Shown: positions 1-5,614 of the stretch, in pieces | Numbering within the stretch: position 1 is the first letter of the stretch | Layout: each line of letters starts with the position of its first letter | NCBI GenBank assembly: GCA_009783395.1 | Contig: WRHA01000350.1 | Span: forward strand, 1 to 11,287 | Source of the DNA: Defluviitaleaceae bacterium | GTDB lineage: Bacteria > Bacillota > Clostridia > Lachnospirales > WQUN01 | Reading direction: 5' to 3' | DNA length: 11,287 nt | Position numbers and translations under genes: made by a program | The notes under the pieces: generated by a model | Seen by the model: only the letters and a program-made list of their open reading frames with translations | Told to the model about the DNA's origin: nothing | Database searches by the model: none

Positions 1-424
1 ATTCCACACCGGTGACGGTGCTATTTGCGATGTGCCTTTTGTACGCGACTTTGATGCAGGTCTTGATGCGCGCTTCATAATCGGGGGAATTTTTAACGAT
101 GTAATCCATCGGTTCGACCGTGTGCTTTAAAACTGTCGCGTGGGCATTCTCGTCGCTTGTGACAATCACAATAAATGCGCGAGAGTCGTGTTCGCGAATT
201 ATTGCGGAAAGTTTATATGCGTCAATATCACAGCCCAAATCAATGTCAAGAAAATAAAGCCCGGTCGTATTTTGTTGCGGCATGACCGCAATAATTTCGT
301 CGGGAAATTGGGTACTCATGGCTATGGACGCGTTGTATGCGTTTGATTTAATGCAGAAATCTACCAAATTTGTGAGGCTCAAAAGCTGTCGCGCATTGTC
401 CTCACAAATAAAAACTTTGAGCAT
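1..424 (-). CDS. agrA: AgrA-like LytTR-family response regulator, N-terminal part (runs off window)
   Basis: This gene is cut by the left window edge; 141 residues of receiver domain are visible. It starts at ATG 424-422 with a good ribosome binding site (GGAGG, about 7 nt upstream), 13 nt after the agrC stop. The N-terminus MLKVFICEDN carries the acidic pair of a receiver domain (E8, D9). YFLDIDL holds the probable phospho-acceptor D60, followed by IVIVTS (switch residue) and YIVKNSP with the conserved lysine K111. The layout matches staphylococcal AgrA closely (YFLDIEL, KLGSEIRKHD, IIFVTS, FIFKDDP). The DNA-binding LytTR domain expected in this family would lie beyond the window. By family knowledge it is phosphorylated by the upstream AgrC-like kinase and binds pairs of short direct repeats. 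Certain as a receiver domain; the AgrA assignment rests on similarity from memory and on context. Confidence 0.88.
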   Translation of the reverse strand, partial: MLKVFICEDNARQLLSLTNLVDFCIKSNAYNASIAMSTQFPDEIIAVMPQQNTTGLYFLDIDLGCDIDAYKLSAIIREHDSRAFIVIVTSDENAHATVLKHTVEPMDYIVKNSPDYEARIKTCIKVAYKRHIANSTVTGVE

Positions 425-437
425 AGAATACCTCCGC

Positions 438-1805
438 CTATGTTTTTATGGTCAGAACTTGCACAAATTTTTTATCTTCGATTGTCGTTTTCAAGGTGAA
501 GTTTTTGTTCTTTTTCAAAATCTGCGACACGATATGAAGTCCTGCTCCGCGTCCGTCGCCTTTAGTGCTGTAGCCCCTTTCAAAAACCTTCTTCAACTCG
601 GTCGGCGGTTCGTCGCATGTATTTTCAAAGATAAAAATAACGTCTTGCGAGACACATGCAATGCCGAGGCCTAACTTCGCCCCCGGAGTGTCCATGCAAG
701 CCTCGATAGCGTTGTCGAGAAAAATGCCGACAATTCGGCATAAATCCACCAAATTTTCTTTGGCGATTTCGTCGATTTTATGCGGTACGTTTATATGCAC
801 GTCGATTTGTAATTGTTGCGCGTATTGAATTTTCGCTGTGTAAAGCCCTTTGAGGGCGGGAGTTATTACATTTATAAGAGTGTCCAGGCGGCGGATTGCC
901 ATGCCTGCGGTTTCTTCTTTAAATTTCGCTGAATATTGTTCGAGAAAAATGCGTAGCCCTTCCCAGTCCTCCTCCGCGACATAACCCTTGAAACACAAAA
1001 TAAAATTGCTGTGGTCATGCCGGAAATTTCGTGTTTCTGCCGCCATATTTTCGATATTGCGCGTATATACCTGCATGTTTTTCAGCGATTCTTCTTTGAT
1101 GCGCAAGTCGGCTTCTTTTCGCACGTTGTTGGTGAATGCGATTAGAGCGAAACCGAGCAATGCGAAAAATATCGAGAAAGAAATTGCGTTTATAATCGGC
1201 GAAATTGGCTCAATAAATATGTATTCCCAAAAAAATGCGAACGCCCAAATCGGCAACAGCGTTATTCCGGAACTGACGGCAAGAAATGCTCCTATAGATT
1301 TTTTTGTCGAATTATCAAGCTCCGCGACTTTCGCATGGTACATTTTGCCAACAAAGCGAGACACAATGAACGCAAAGACAAGCATCGTAATAATATAAGG
1401 TATGTAAAAAATCCAATCGTACTGTACAAGCACTCGCTCAAAATAATCGTAAAGCCTGTTAAACACAAAATCATAGACTGCGCTTGATAAAGATGCGGAA
1501 AAAATAGTGATGATGTTTGTAAAGATGGCGTAGAATATGCTGACCGAAAATATTTTTGTTTTTTTGTGAGCGGCGAGAATCATAATTATTGTGCAAAAAG
1601 CGTTAGCTGTCACGGAAGCAAGCGACATCGCAGCAGGAAGAGGCAACTTCGATATTGAAGCAATGATGACAAAAATAGAAATTGCCATTGCCGAAATGAT
1701 TATCACCGCTTCGATTTTTTTGAAAGCAAGTCTGCAAACATTGACGAAAATTACGTACATAGTAACTGCTTCCATCAATAACGCCAACGGAATAAATAAT
1801 GCCAT
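438..1805 (-). CDS. agrC: AgrC-like sensor histidine kinase (GHKL type)
   Basis: Polytopic membrane sensor kinase, the likely receptor for the AgrD-derived peptide. The first 220 or so residues contain about six hydrophobic segments. A linker follows, then the dimerisation/phosphoacceptor segment FRHDHSN (His263 counted from the chosen start), an N-box around FLDNAIEA (364-369) and a G-box GRGAGLHI (418-425). This is the short GHKL ATPase arrangement of AgrC/ComD kinases, without an obvious F-box. The frame is open to an ATG at 1835, giving 465 residues. The internal ATG at 1805 (MALFIPLALL) is preferred because AAAGG lies about 10 nt upstream and the upstream ATG has no ribosome binding site. 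It is followed after 13 nt by agrA, so the two are surely co-transcribed. A TTGACA/TAATAT promoter lies about 100 nt upstream. Length (455) is normal for the family. Confidence 0.9.
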   Translation of the reverse strand: MALFIPLALLMEAVTMYVIFVNVCRLAFKKIEAVIIISAMAISIFVIIASISKLPLPAAMSLASVTANAFCTIIMILAAHKKTKIFSVSIFYAIFTNIITIFSASLSSAVYDFVFNRLYDYFERVLVQYDWIFYIPYIITMLVFAFIVSRFVGKMYHAKVAELDNSTKKSIGAFLAVSSGITLLPIWAFAFFWEYIFIEPISPIINAISFSIFFALLGFALIAFTNNVRKEADLRIKEESLKNMQVYTRNIENMAAETRNFRHDHSNFILCFKGYVAEEDWEGLRIFLEQYSAKFKEETAGMAIRRLDTLINVITPALKGLYTAKIQYAQQLQIDVHINVPHKIDEIAKENLVDLCRIVGIFLDNAIEACMDTPGAKLGLGIACVSQDVIFIFENTCDEPPTELKKVFERGYSTKGDGRGAGLHIVSQILKKNKNFTLKTTIEDKKFVQVLTIKT

Positions 1806-1872
1806 TTCACACACGCCTTTAAAAAAAGCCCGCATTTTTTACTGAATTTCGACTATTTTAACAAACTCAGGT

Positions 1873-1926
1873 CGCAAACGATATACGTTTACGACGCAAA
1901 TGTATATTACGATCTAACTCGAAACG
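1873..1926. repeat. Direct repeats at about 22 bp spacing, candidate LytTR (AgrA) sites, overlapping the agrC promoter
   Basis: CGCAAACG (1873-1880) and CGCAAATG (1895-1902) are 22 bp apart. A weaker third copy, CGAAACG (1920-1926), lies 24-25 bp further. Two-turn spacing of short direct repeats is the signature of LytTR-domain regulators such as AgrA, although the repeats match the published AgrA consensus only partly. They sit at the start point and in the -35/-10 spacer of the agrC promoter, so binding would be expected to repress agrCA or to activate something transcribed rightwards. The first repeat also forms an inverted repeat with 1886-1895 (10-bp arms, one mismatch, 5-bp spacer), so a dimeric repressor site is an alternative. 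Confidence 0.4.
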
Positions 1927-1932
1927 TGTCAA
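1904..1932 (-). promoter_or_regulatory. sigma-A type promoter for agrC-agrA
   Basis: Reading on the minus strand, a perfect TTGACA (1932-1927) is followed after exactly 17 nt by TAATAT (1909-1904), four of six matches to the -10 consensus. Transcription would start near 1897, about 90 nt before the agrC start. Because a terminator also follows agrD, this promoter suggests that agrCA is expressed separately from agrBD. Seen directly; activity is inferred. Confidence 0.6.
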
Positions 1933-1963
1933 TAAAATACAAATAATGCCGCTCCTTGTAGAT

Positions 1964-1993
1964 GATAAAATTTGATTCGGTCAAATTATTATC
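1964..1993. repeat. AT-rich stem-loop between agrD and agrC
   Basis: GATAA plus AATTTGA (1964-1975) pairs with TCAAATT plus TTATC (1981-1993), with a single bulged A at 1988 and a TTCGG loop. That makes a 12-bp stem. No T-tract follows on either strand, so it is not a terminator. It lies just upstream of a strong plus-strand ribosome binding site (1995-2003). It may be an operator or an mRNA structure. Confidence 0.4.
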
Positions 1994-2008
1994 GAAAAGG
2001 AGGCAAAA

Positions 2009-2059
2009 ATGAAACTAATTTTGCAAACAAAAAGGACATGGAAATTCCACGTCCCCTAA
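2009..2059 (+). CDS. Possible 16-residue basic peptide, antisense to the agrD terminator
   Basis: A very short open frame starts at ATG 2009 after a near-ideal ribosome binding site (AAAAGGAGG at 1995-2003, 5-nt spacer). It encodes MKLILQTKRTWKFHVP and stops at 2057-2059. A TAAAAT box at 1966-1971 could be a -10 element, but no convincing -35 is visible. The frame runs opposite to all agr genes and overlaps the agrD terminator hairpin. The only argument for translation is the ribosome binding site; the match could be chance, since on the other strand this is just the T-rich tail of the terminator region. Function unknown. Confidence 0.2.
   Translation: MKLILQTKRTWKFHVP
2025..2055 (-). terminator. 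Intrinsic terminator after agrD
   Basis: On the minus strand GGACGTGG (2054-2047) pairs with CCATGTCC (2041-2034) around a 5-nt loop, with one G-U pair, and is followed directly by TTTTTG. It lies 22 nt after the agrD stop and separates agrBD from agrCA. Confidence 0.75.
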
Positions 2060-2076
2060 TTCGTAAATCGCTATTT

Positions 2077-2241
2077 TTAATTTACATTAACCATTTCGGC
2101 AATAACCTCATCCGGCAATTCGGGTTCATTAAATATGAAAGCCCAACACTGCATCGGGTCAATGGGAATTTCCGCAAGTTTGTTTCCCGCACTAACTGCT
2201 ACTCTCTCCAACAAGCTCGTTTTTTCGCTCATGTTTTTCAT
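2077..2241 (-). CDS. agrD: AgrD-like autoinducing-peptide precursor, 54 aa
   Basis: Precursor of a secreted cyclic quorum-sensing peptide. The frame starts at ATG 2241-2239 (AAGGAG about 11 nt upstream; a second ATG at 2232 is possible), overlaps the agrB 3' end by 50 nt in another frame, and stops with TAA at 2079-2077. The three parts of an AgrD are visible. There is an N-terminal leader (residues 1-29) with LLERVAVSAGNKLAEIP, which could form an amphipathic helix. The core QCWAFIF has a single cysteine, Cys32. The acidic, proline-containing tail NEPELPDE aligns position by position with DEVEVPKE of S. aureus AgrD. AgrB would cut before the tail and close a thiolactone on Cys32, giving a ring of five or six residues (CWAFI or CWAFIF). 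It lies between agrB and agrC, as in known agr loci. The exact mature peptide is inferred. Confidence 0.9.
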   Translation of the reverse strand: MKNMSEKTSLLERVAVSAGNKLAEIPIDPMQCWAFIFNEPELPDEVIAEMVNVN

Positions 2242-2830
2242 AATTCTTCTCGCTCCTTTTTAGAATTTTATACGTTAAGGGCAGAATGGACACGCTTTGG
2301 TACATCGCCCCTAAAGTCAACATAAGTTTTACGGTTTCGTTCGGAATTAAAAGTGTTGCAATCAAGACCATAACGCCGCAGGCAATAGCTCTAATTTTCA
2401 TTCGCTTTCGATTTTCTGCTCCAAACAACGGTTTCGCTTTGGTGTCAGCCGGCGCAAAAAATCCCAAAGACAGAATTACGCCTGTGAAAATTATCGCAAC
2501 GCTTATGTTCCCTATGCCCGCGCCGGAAAGCAACCATGGAATAAAAACGAACATAGCGCATCCGGATAATGTACACACCGTGCTGTTAAGCGCGTGAAGC
2601 CCGAATGAATATCTCTTAACGGCAACAAACGCGACATGGGTTGCGAACGTCAAGCCCAACACACCCAAAATCGCCGCCAACACATACATAACCGTCAATT
2701 TAAAAACATTTATAAGGAAGACTTCCATGCCGAGGTTCATTTTGGTAAGCTCCACGCCCTCTTTTCGGGTGTATCGGTTCAGCTTGCCCGACAGCCACAC
2801 GGCTAAGGTCTTCGTCAATTTCCCTTCCAA
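2192..2830 (-). CDS. agrB: AgrB-like accessory gene regulator B, peptide-processing membrane endopeptidase
   Basis: Integral membrane cysteine protease that trims and cyclises the AgrD precursor. The protein has a short basic N-terminus (KLTKTLAVWLSGKLNRYTRKEG) and about five to six hydrophobic segments. The AgrB catalytic signature is present: KRYSFGLHALNSTVC, with the His and Cys seven residues apart (His79 and Cys86 from the chosen start), matching His77/Cys84 of S. aureus AgrB. Start choice: the frame opens at GTG 2839, but AGGGGGTG, an anti-SD match, overlaps that codon and is ideally placed 6 nt upstream of TTG 2830. TTG 2830 is therefore preferred (212 residues; 215 if GTG). Its 3' end overlaps agrD by 50 nt, implying translational coupling. 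A -10 box and direct repeats lie upstream. Length is typical of the family. Confidence 0.92.
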   Translation of the reverse strand: MEGKLTKTLAVWLSGKLNRYTRKEGVELTKMNLGMEVFLINVFKLTVMYVLAAILGVLGLTFATHVAFVAVKRYSFGLHALNSTVCTLSGCAMFVFIPWLLSGAGIGNISVAIIFTGVILSLGFFAPADTKAKPLFGAENRKRMKIRAIACGVMVLIATLLIPNETVKLMLTLGAMYQSVSILPLTYKILKRSEKNYEKHERKNELVGESSS

Positions 2831-2866
2831 CGGACTCACCCCCTAAACGCAGAAATCCTTAATAAG

Positions 2867-2872
2867 ATTTTA
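2867..2872 (-). promoter_or_regulatory. -10 element of the agrB promoter
   Basis: TAAAAT on the minus strand, about 30 nt upstream of the agrB start region. No good -35 hexamer is seen 16-18 bp upstream, as expected for a promoter that depends on an activator. The paired repeats at 2910-2939 would lie at roughly -50 and -75. Confidence 0.45.
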
Positions 2873-2909
2873 ACATAAAAAAATTTGCCGGAGTGAATTT
2901 TGTCATAAT

Positions 2910-2939
2910 CGGTCAAAATTTCGTAAAAAGCGGTTAAAA
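2910..2939. repeat. Direct repeat pair at 21 bp spacing upstream of agrB, candidate LytTR (AgrA) site
   Basis: CGGTCAAAA (2910-2918) and CGGTTAAAA (2931-2939) are 21 bp apart, a single C/T difference. AgrA and other LytTR regulators bind 9-bp direct repeats separated by 12-13 bp, and the GGTTAA core resembles the AGTTAA core of staphylococcal sites. The position upstream of a promoter with a weak -35 fits autoinduction of agrBD. Binding is inferred. Confidence 0.45.
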
Positions 2940-2964
2940 ACAAATTTTTACAGAATCATTCTGA

Positions 2965-3100
2965 TGCTCATAAATAGAAATAAAAGTTATTCACCGAAAC
3001 CTTACAATCGAAAATAAAATGCCCGCTTCCCTGCACAATGAATTCATTCGCGCGAAGGTGCTTGGGGCAAATCTCCGATTCGGACGTCCGAATTTTTTTT
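2965..3100 (+). ncRNA. Candidate small RNA ending at a strong terminator, divergent from agrB
   Basis: A plus-strand intrinsic terminator at 3078-3100 has no gene upstream of it: the only neighbour on that side, agrB, is divergent. Something transcribed rightwards from the agr upstream region must use it, if it is used at all. This is the place where staphylococci keep RNAIII. The 5' end is unknown; a TAAATA box near 2970 is a weak -10 candidate. The stretch contains the palindrome TTCGCGCGAA and no good open frame. The call rests on terminator and position only. Confidence 0.3.
3078..3100 (+). terminator. Intrinsic terminator, plus strand
   Basis: ATTCGGAC (3078-3085) is followed directly by its perfect complement GTCCGAAT (3086-3093), giving a stem of about six pairs with an ACGT loop, then eight T (3093-3100). 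Confidence 0.65.
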
Positions 3101-3111
3101 CATTGCTCAAA

Positions 3112-3196
3112 AACAAAAAAATAAACCACGACAGGCAAAAAGCGGTCGGCTGAAGCCCATCCGAGGTGTACCGCGTTTTGTTTGCCGTGGTTTTTT
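3112..3196. terminator. Branched hairpin with T-tracts on both strands (terminator or small structured RNA)
   Basis: AAACCACG (3123-3130) pairs with CGTGGTTT (3186-3193). The stem continues with CAGGCAAAA against TTTTGTTTG (two G-U pairs) and then GCGGT against ACCGC. The head contains a small GGC-TGAA-GCC hairpin. TTTTTT follows on the plus strand, and TTTATTTTTTT on the minus strand (3122-3112), so it can terminate in either direction. The GGTGTACCGCG element at the head resembles a T-box motif but lacks the bases needed for tRNA pairing. Confidence 0.6.
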
Positions 3197-3236
3197 AATT
3201 TTCACACGCTGTCTCGTCAAGGATATTTTGGAGAAG

Positions 3237-3280
3237 GAAACTGCTGAAATAATGGACTAAGTTTTCAACGGCGAACATAA
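3237..3280. repeat. 44-bp direct repeat, left copy, bounding the ATPase cassette
   Basis: The 44 bases match 5445-5488 with one difference (G3261 against A5469). Similarity stops abruptly on both sides. The two copies are 2208 bp apart and enclose the complete transcription unit of the RHH-like protein and the ATPase, including promoter region and terminator. Confidence 0.9.
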
Positions 3281-3328
3281 AAACCGCCATATGTTTTTAA
3301 CAATGAAAACATATATCGGTTTATTTTT
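3281..3328. terminator. Hairpin terminator downstream of the ATPase, bidirectional
   Basis: AAACCG (3281-3286) and ATATGTTTT (3289-3297) pair with AAAACATAT (3306-3314) and CGGTTT (3317-3322), with a 2x2 internal loop. On the minus strand the stem runs into GGTTTTTATG, which suits termination of the ATPase transcript about 115 nt after its stop. On the plus strand it runs into ATTTTTGATTTTTG. Confidence 0.65.
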
Positions 3329-3436
3329 GATTTTTGTGAGTTCTCGAAAAAAAAGAAGGATATGTAGTCTTATACTGCTCTCGTTAGCTTTGTTATTTTC
3401 AAAATATTTGCGGTAGGGGTCTTCCAAACTAAAAAA

Positions 3437-5137
3437 TTAAAACATATCTCCATTTTCCACTCTCAGCAAGAATCCACCAACATTGTAATACGGTATCTCC
3501 GCACCATATTGCGGAATTTCTGTATCGTCACCACGATATAAAACCGCACGTTTGACTGTCGAAACGCCATATTCCATTTTCAAGAATTTGATGAATTCGT
3601 TGTCTGCGATATGGCGTGCATGGGCAGCATCAGCGTTTGCGCTGCGTTTTACTTCGTATAAATAGAGGGTGCTTGCACGCCTGTCATGTACCACAATATC
3701 GACTTCATGCTCACCCGTATATATCCTATAATGCGATAAAAAAATATCGGCTTCAGTTAATTTTTCAATTCGCTTGGCAAATGTAATTAAGCAGGCCAAT
3801 TCAAGCATACTGCCTTCCGCTGCCGCCTCGATGCCATCTAAAATTTTAGTTTCTGATTCCTTCAATACACCGCTGTTAATAACGGTTTGCATTGCAAGCA
3901 AGGCAAATGAACGAGCTACGCCGGTTTGAGCAAACACAAGCCTTGTCTGCATTCCTCTATCTGTTTTGACATCAACCTTCCACAAGAACCCTATTTGGAG
4001 CATCAGCTCAATCACAGCATCCACTTTGGACGCATCAAATTTCGTTGTTTCGGATGAGAATATAGGAGCATATTTGCGGATTTCAGCTTTATCGGCATGG
4101 GGGATAGACACACCGCATCTGCGTAATGCCGAATCAACAATTTTAAGCATCGGCTCATCCCAAACATATGCGGCATGACCTTTTACATACGACAGTGCCA
4201 CGCTTTCGCAGATAGCATAACAAATGGCATAAAGCTCTCGTTCTTCCAAATAGCGTATATCTTCGCCAATCAAAACTTTTCTGTTTGTGGCATTTATTGA
4301 GTTTAGGAAGTTACGTACCACACTTGAATGTAGATAATCCTCCAACTCCTCGGCATTAGGTCTTTCATTTCTCCAGAAAACACCGCCGCTGCGTAAATAA
4401 TCAAGAATATCGCCATTAGTAATTCTGCGGTATTCCGGGTAACTCATGCGTGTTGTGCTGAATTGCATATACCTACCATGAAGTGATGATTGCTTGGCAA
4501 ATGTAAAAGCCAACGAATCCGTACCCGACAGTATAATCCGAACAGACGAATGTGAAGCGAATTTATCCGCAAACCCCATTGCGCGGTCAGCAAAGCCATC
4601 AGCCCAAGTTATTTCGTCAACATAAAAATATTTAATGCCGATTCTTTGCAGGTTCTTCATCCATGTGTAGACATCGTTAATGCTGTATTCGTCGTAGTTA
4701 AGGGTGAGATATGCGGATTCACTAACAAAATCCGACCGTCCTGCAAGTTGTTTTAAGATAACGGTTTTGCCCGTGCTCCTCATTCCATAGATTAACCCGA
4801 TAAGCCGTACAGTATCTTTGCGTGTAACAAATTCCTCAGCTTCGTAATAAGCATCACGATGTTTCATGTCTATGAAGTCTGCACATAATACAGACAAGTC
4901 TTCGCCAATTATAAACTCGCCAAAATTGAGCCGTTCGATTGAAATACCATCAAGCGGTATTATGGCATCTCCGGCTAATTTGACGTTAAACGTATTTTTC
5001 GGTGTTGAACGTAGCAAGTTTACTAACTCATTATGCTCGACATGCTTAACCATATCGGGAGCATTTGGATTGCGGCAACCGTAAAACTCGTTACTGCCAA
5101 TCTTATAGGTAAATATTATTTGCAGTTTATCAGACAT
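3437..5137 (-). CDS. AAA-family ATPase with DUF4143 / nuclease-like C-terminal domain
   Basis: 566 residues from ATG 5137; a GTG at 5149 would add four residues but overlaps the upstream gene and has no better ribosome binding site. An N-terminal region of about 110 residues unknown to me is followed by an AAA_14-type ATPase. Walker A is GMRSTGKT (118-125), Walker B is YFYVDE (170-175) and a sensor-like ILSGTDS lies near 203. The C-terminal third is DUF4143-like, with the PD-(D/E)XK-type arrangement E446, D480 (EHEVDIVV) and E495-V-K497 (YLYEVKRS). Families of this build are common in bacteria and archaea, often in genomic islands, but their substrate is unknown; ATP-driven action on DNA or a partner protein is a guess. 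It follows the RHH-like gene after 4 nt and is surely co-transcribed. The pair lies between 44-bp direct repeats. Confidence 0.88.
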   Translation of the reverse strand: MSDKLQIIFTYKIGSNEFYGCRNPNAPDMVKHVEHNELVNLLRSTPKNTFNVKLAGDAIIPLDGISIERLNFGEFIIGEDLSVLCADFIDMKHRDAYYEAEEFVTRKDTVRLIGLIYGMRSTGKTVILKQLAGRSDFVSESAYLTLNYDEYSINDVYTWMKNLQRIGIKYFYVDEITWADGFADRAMGFADKFASHSSVRIILSGTDSLAFTFAKQSSLHGRYMQFSTTRMSYPEYRRITNGDILDYLRSGGVFWRNERPNAEELEDYLHSSVVRNFLNSINATNRKVLIGEDIRYLEERELYAICYAICESVALSYVKGHAAYVWDEPMLKIVDSALRRCGVSIPHADKAEIRKYAPIFSSETTKFDASKVDAVIELMLQIGFLWKVDVKTDRGMQTRLVFAQTGVARSFALLAMQTVINSGVLKESETKILDGIEAAAEGSMLELACLITFAKRIEKLTEADIFLSHYRIYTGEHEVDIVVHDRRASTLYLYEVKRSANADAAHARHIADNEFIKFLKMEYGVSTVKRAVLYRGDDTEIPQYGAEIPYYNVGGFLLRVENGDMF

Positions 5138-5141
5138 CAAA

Positions 5142-5354
5142 TCACCCACTCTTCACTTCTTTACCCGGTATAGAGGTAAAGATTTCATCGATATCTACAT
5201 CATCAGCCTGTTCAGTGTTTTCAGCAAGCCATTCAGTTAAAGCCATGCGTACAAGTGCCGCCATAGGGATGTTTCTGCTTTCGGCTGCACTCTTGGCATC
5301 GGCATACAATTTATTTGGCAAAAGCATATTCAAAGCTGTGTCGTTCTTTTTCAC
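5142..5354 (-). CDS. Small ribbon-helix-helix-like protein, possible antitoxin or autoregulator
   Basis: 70 residues from GTG 5354, chosen because AAAGGTGG lies about 8 nt upstream; the frame is open further back, but without a start signal and across the promoter. Residues 7-46 (ALNMLLPNKLYADAKSAAES, then RNIPMAALVRMALTEWLAEN) fit a ribbon-helix-helix fold: a beta strand, a helix, a turn at RNIP and a second amphipathic helix. The acidic tail DDVDIDEIFTSIPG looks like a partner-binding extension, as in many antitoxins. It ends 4 nt before the ATPase start. An inverted repeat upstream suits autoregulation by such a protein. The toxin-antitoxin interpretation with the ATPase is a hypothesis only. 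Confidence 0.72.
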   Translation of the reverse strand: MKKNDTALNMLLPNKLYADAKSAAESRNIPMAALVRMALTEWLAENTEQADDVDIDEIFTSIPGKEVKSG

Positions 5355-5371
5355 AGGAAGCACCACCTTTA

Positions 5372-5408
5372 TATGTAGTAGTTTGCTACATAGTTTTAGT
5401 ATTGTCAA
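5372..5408 (-). promoter_or_regulatory. Operator-like palindrome and -35 box upstream of the RHH-ATPase pair
   Basis: A perfect inverted repeat TATGTAG (5372-5378) / CTACATA (5386-5392) with a 7-bp spacer lies directly upstream of the ribosome binding site. A perfect TTGACA lies at 5408-5403 on the minus strand. No clear -10 hexamer is found at standard spacing, so the exact promoter is uncertain. The palindrome is a natural operator for the RHH protein encoded just downstream. Confidence 0.5.
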
Positions 5409-5444
5409 GATGGAGAATTTATATGGCTGTATTTTGCATATGCT

Positions 5445-5488
5445 GAAACTGCTGAAATAATGGACTAAATTTTCAACGGCGAACATAA
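5445..5488. repeat. 44-bp direct repeat, right copy, bounding the ATPase cassette
   Basis: Second copy of the repeat at 3237-3280 (43 of 44 identical), in the same orientation. It lies upstream of the RHH-gene promoter and just before the start of the recombinase island. Confidence 0.9.
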
Positions 5489-5545
5489 GGGAGTAACATA
5501 GACAAATAGCTGTGCATATCTTGAAACGATCGAAAAATGCATCTA

Positions 5546-5614
5546 AGGCGACCGCCAAAAACCCTTAATGAGCTGTGTCGACATATGCGAATTTAGGGTT
5601 TTTAGAGGTCGCCT
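5546..5614. repeat. Imperfect inverted repeat containing two copies of the 20-bp core
   Basis: AGGCGACC (5546-5553) and AAAAACCCT (5557-5565) pair with AGGGTTTTT (5595-5603) and GGTCGCCT (5607-5614); the arms differ at two of 20 positions and enclose 29 bp. In RNA this would be a long stem just upstream of the AGGAGGAGG ribosome binding site at 5620-5628. In DNA the arms are copies of a core that recurs at 7483-7502, so they may be recombination sites or relics of the integration end. No T-tract follows, so it is not a terminator. Confidence 0.7.

Larger units (their letters stand above)
2840..3436. other. Gene-free regulatory stretch between agrB and the ATPase cassette
   Basis: About 600 bp without a convincing gene. 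From left to right it holds the agrB promoter region, the 21-bp-spaced repeats, a small perfect palindrome (CAGAATcATTCTG, 2951-2963), a hairpin with T8 (3078-3100), a branched hairpin with T-tracts on both sides (3112-3196), the left 44-bp direct repeat (3237-3280) and a bidirectional hairpin (3281-3328). A 44-codon plus-strand frame from 3019 to 3153 has no ribosome binding site and runs through both hairpins, so it is not called. Confidence 0.6.

Noticed and set aside
282..674. 130-codon plus-strand frame opposite agrA and agrC
   Set aside because: Shadow of two well-supported minus-strand genes; no motif or ribosome binding site.
1972..2325. 117-codon plus-strand open frame
   Set aside because: It lies opposite agrD and the agrB 3' end, has no start signal of its own, and has no recognisable motif, whereas agrD on the other strand has clear family features.
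3019..3153. 44-codon plus-strand frame (MPASLHNEF...)
   Set aside because: No ribosome binding site, and it runs through a terminator and into the next hairpin.
3140..3196. T-box riboswitch, because of GGTGTACCGCG followed by a terminator
   Set aside because: The UGGN bases that pair with the tRNA end are missing, there is no stem I or specifier loop upstream, and no aminoacyl-tRNA or amino-acid gene lies downstream on the plus strand.
5355..5558. N-terminal extension of the RHH-like gene to an ATG at 5558
   Set aside because: The extension would cross the 44-bp repeat, the TTGACA box and the palindrome and has no family-like sequence; the GTG at 5354 has a good ribosome binding site.
5546..5614. 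Intrinsic terminator at the inverted repeat before the SHOCT-like gene
   Set aside because: The loop is 29 nt long and no T-tract follows on either strand; the arms are better explained as copies of the recombination core.
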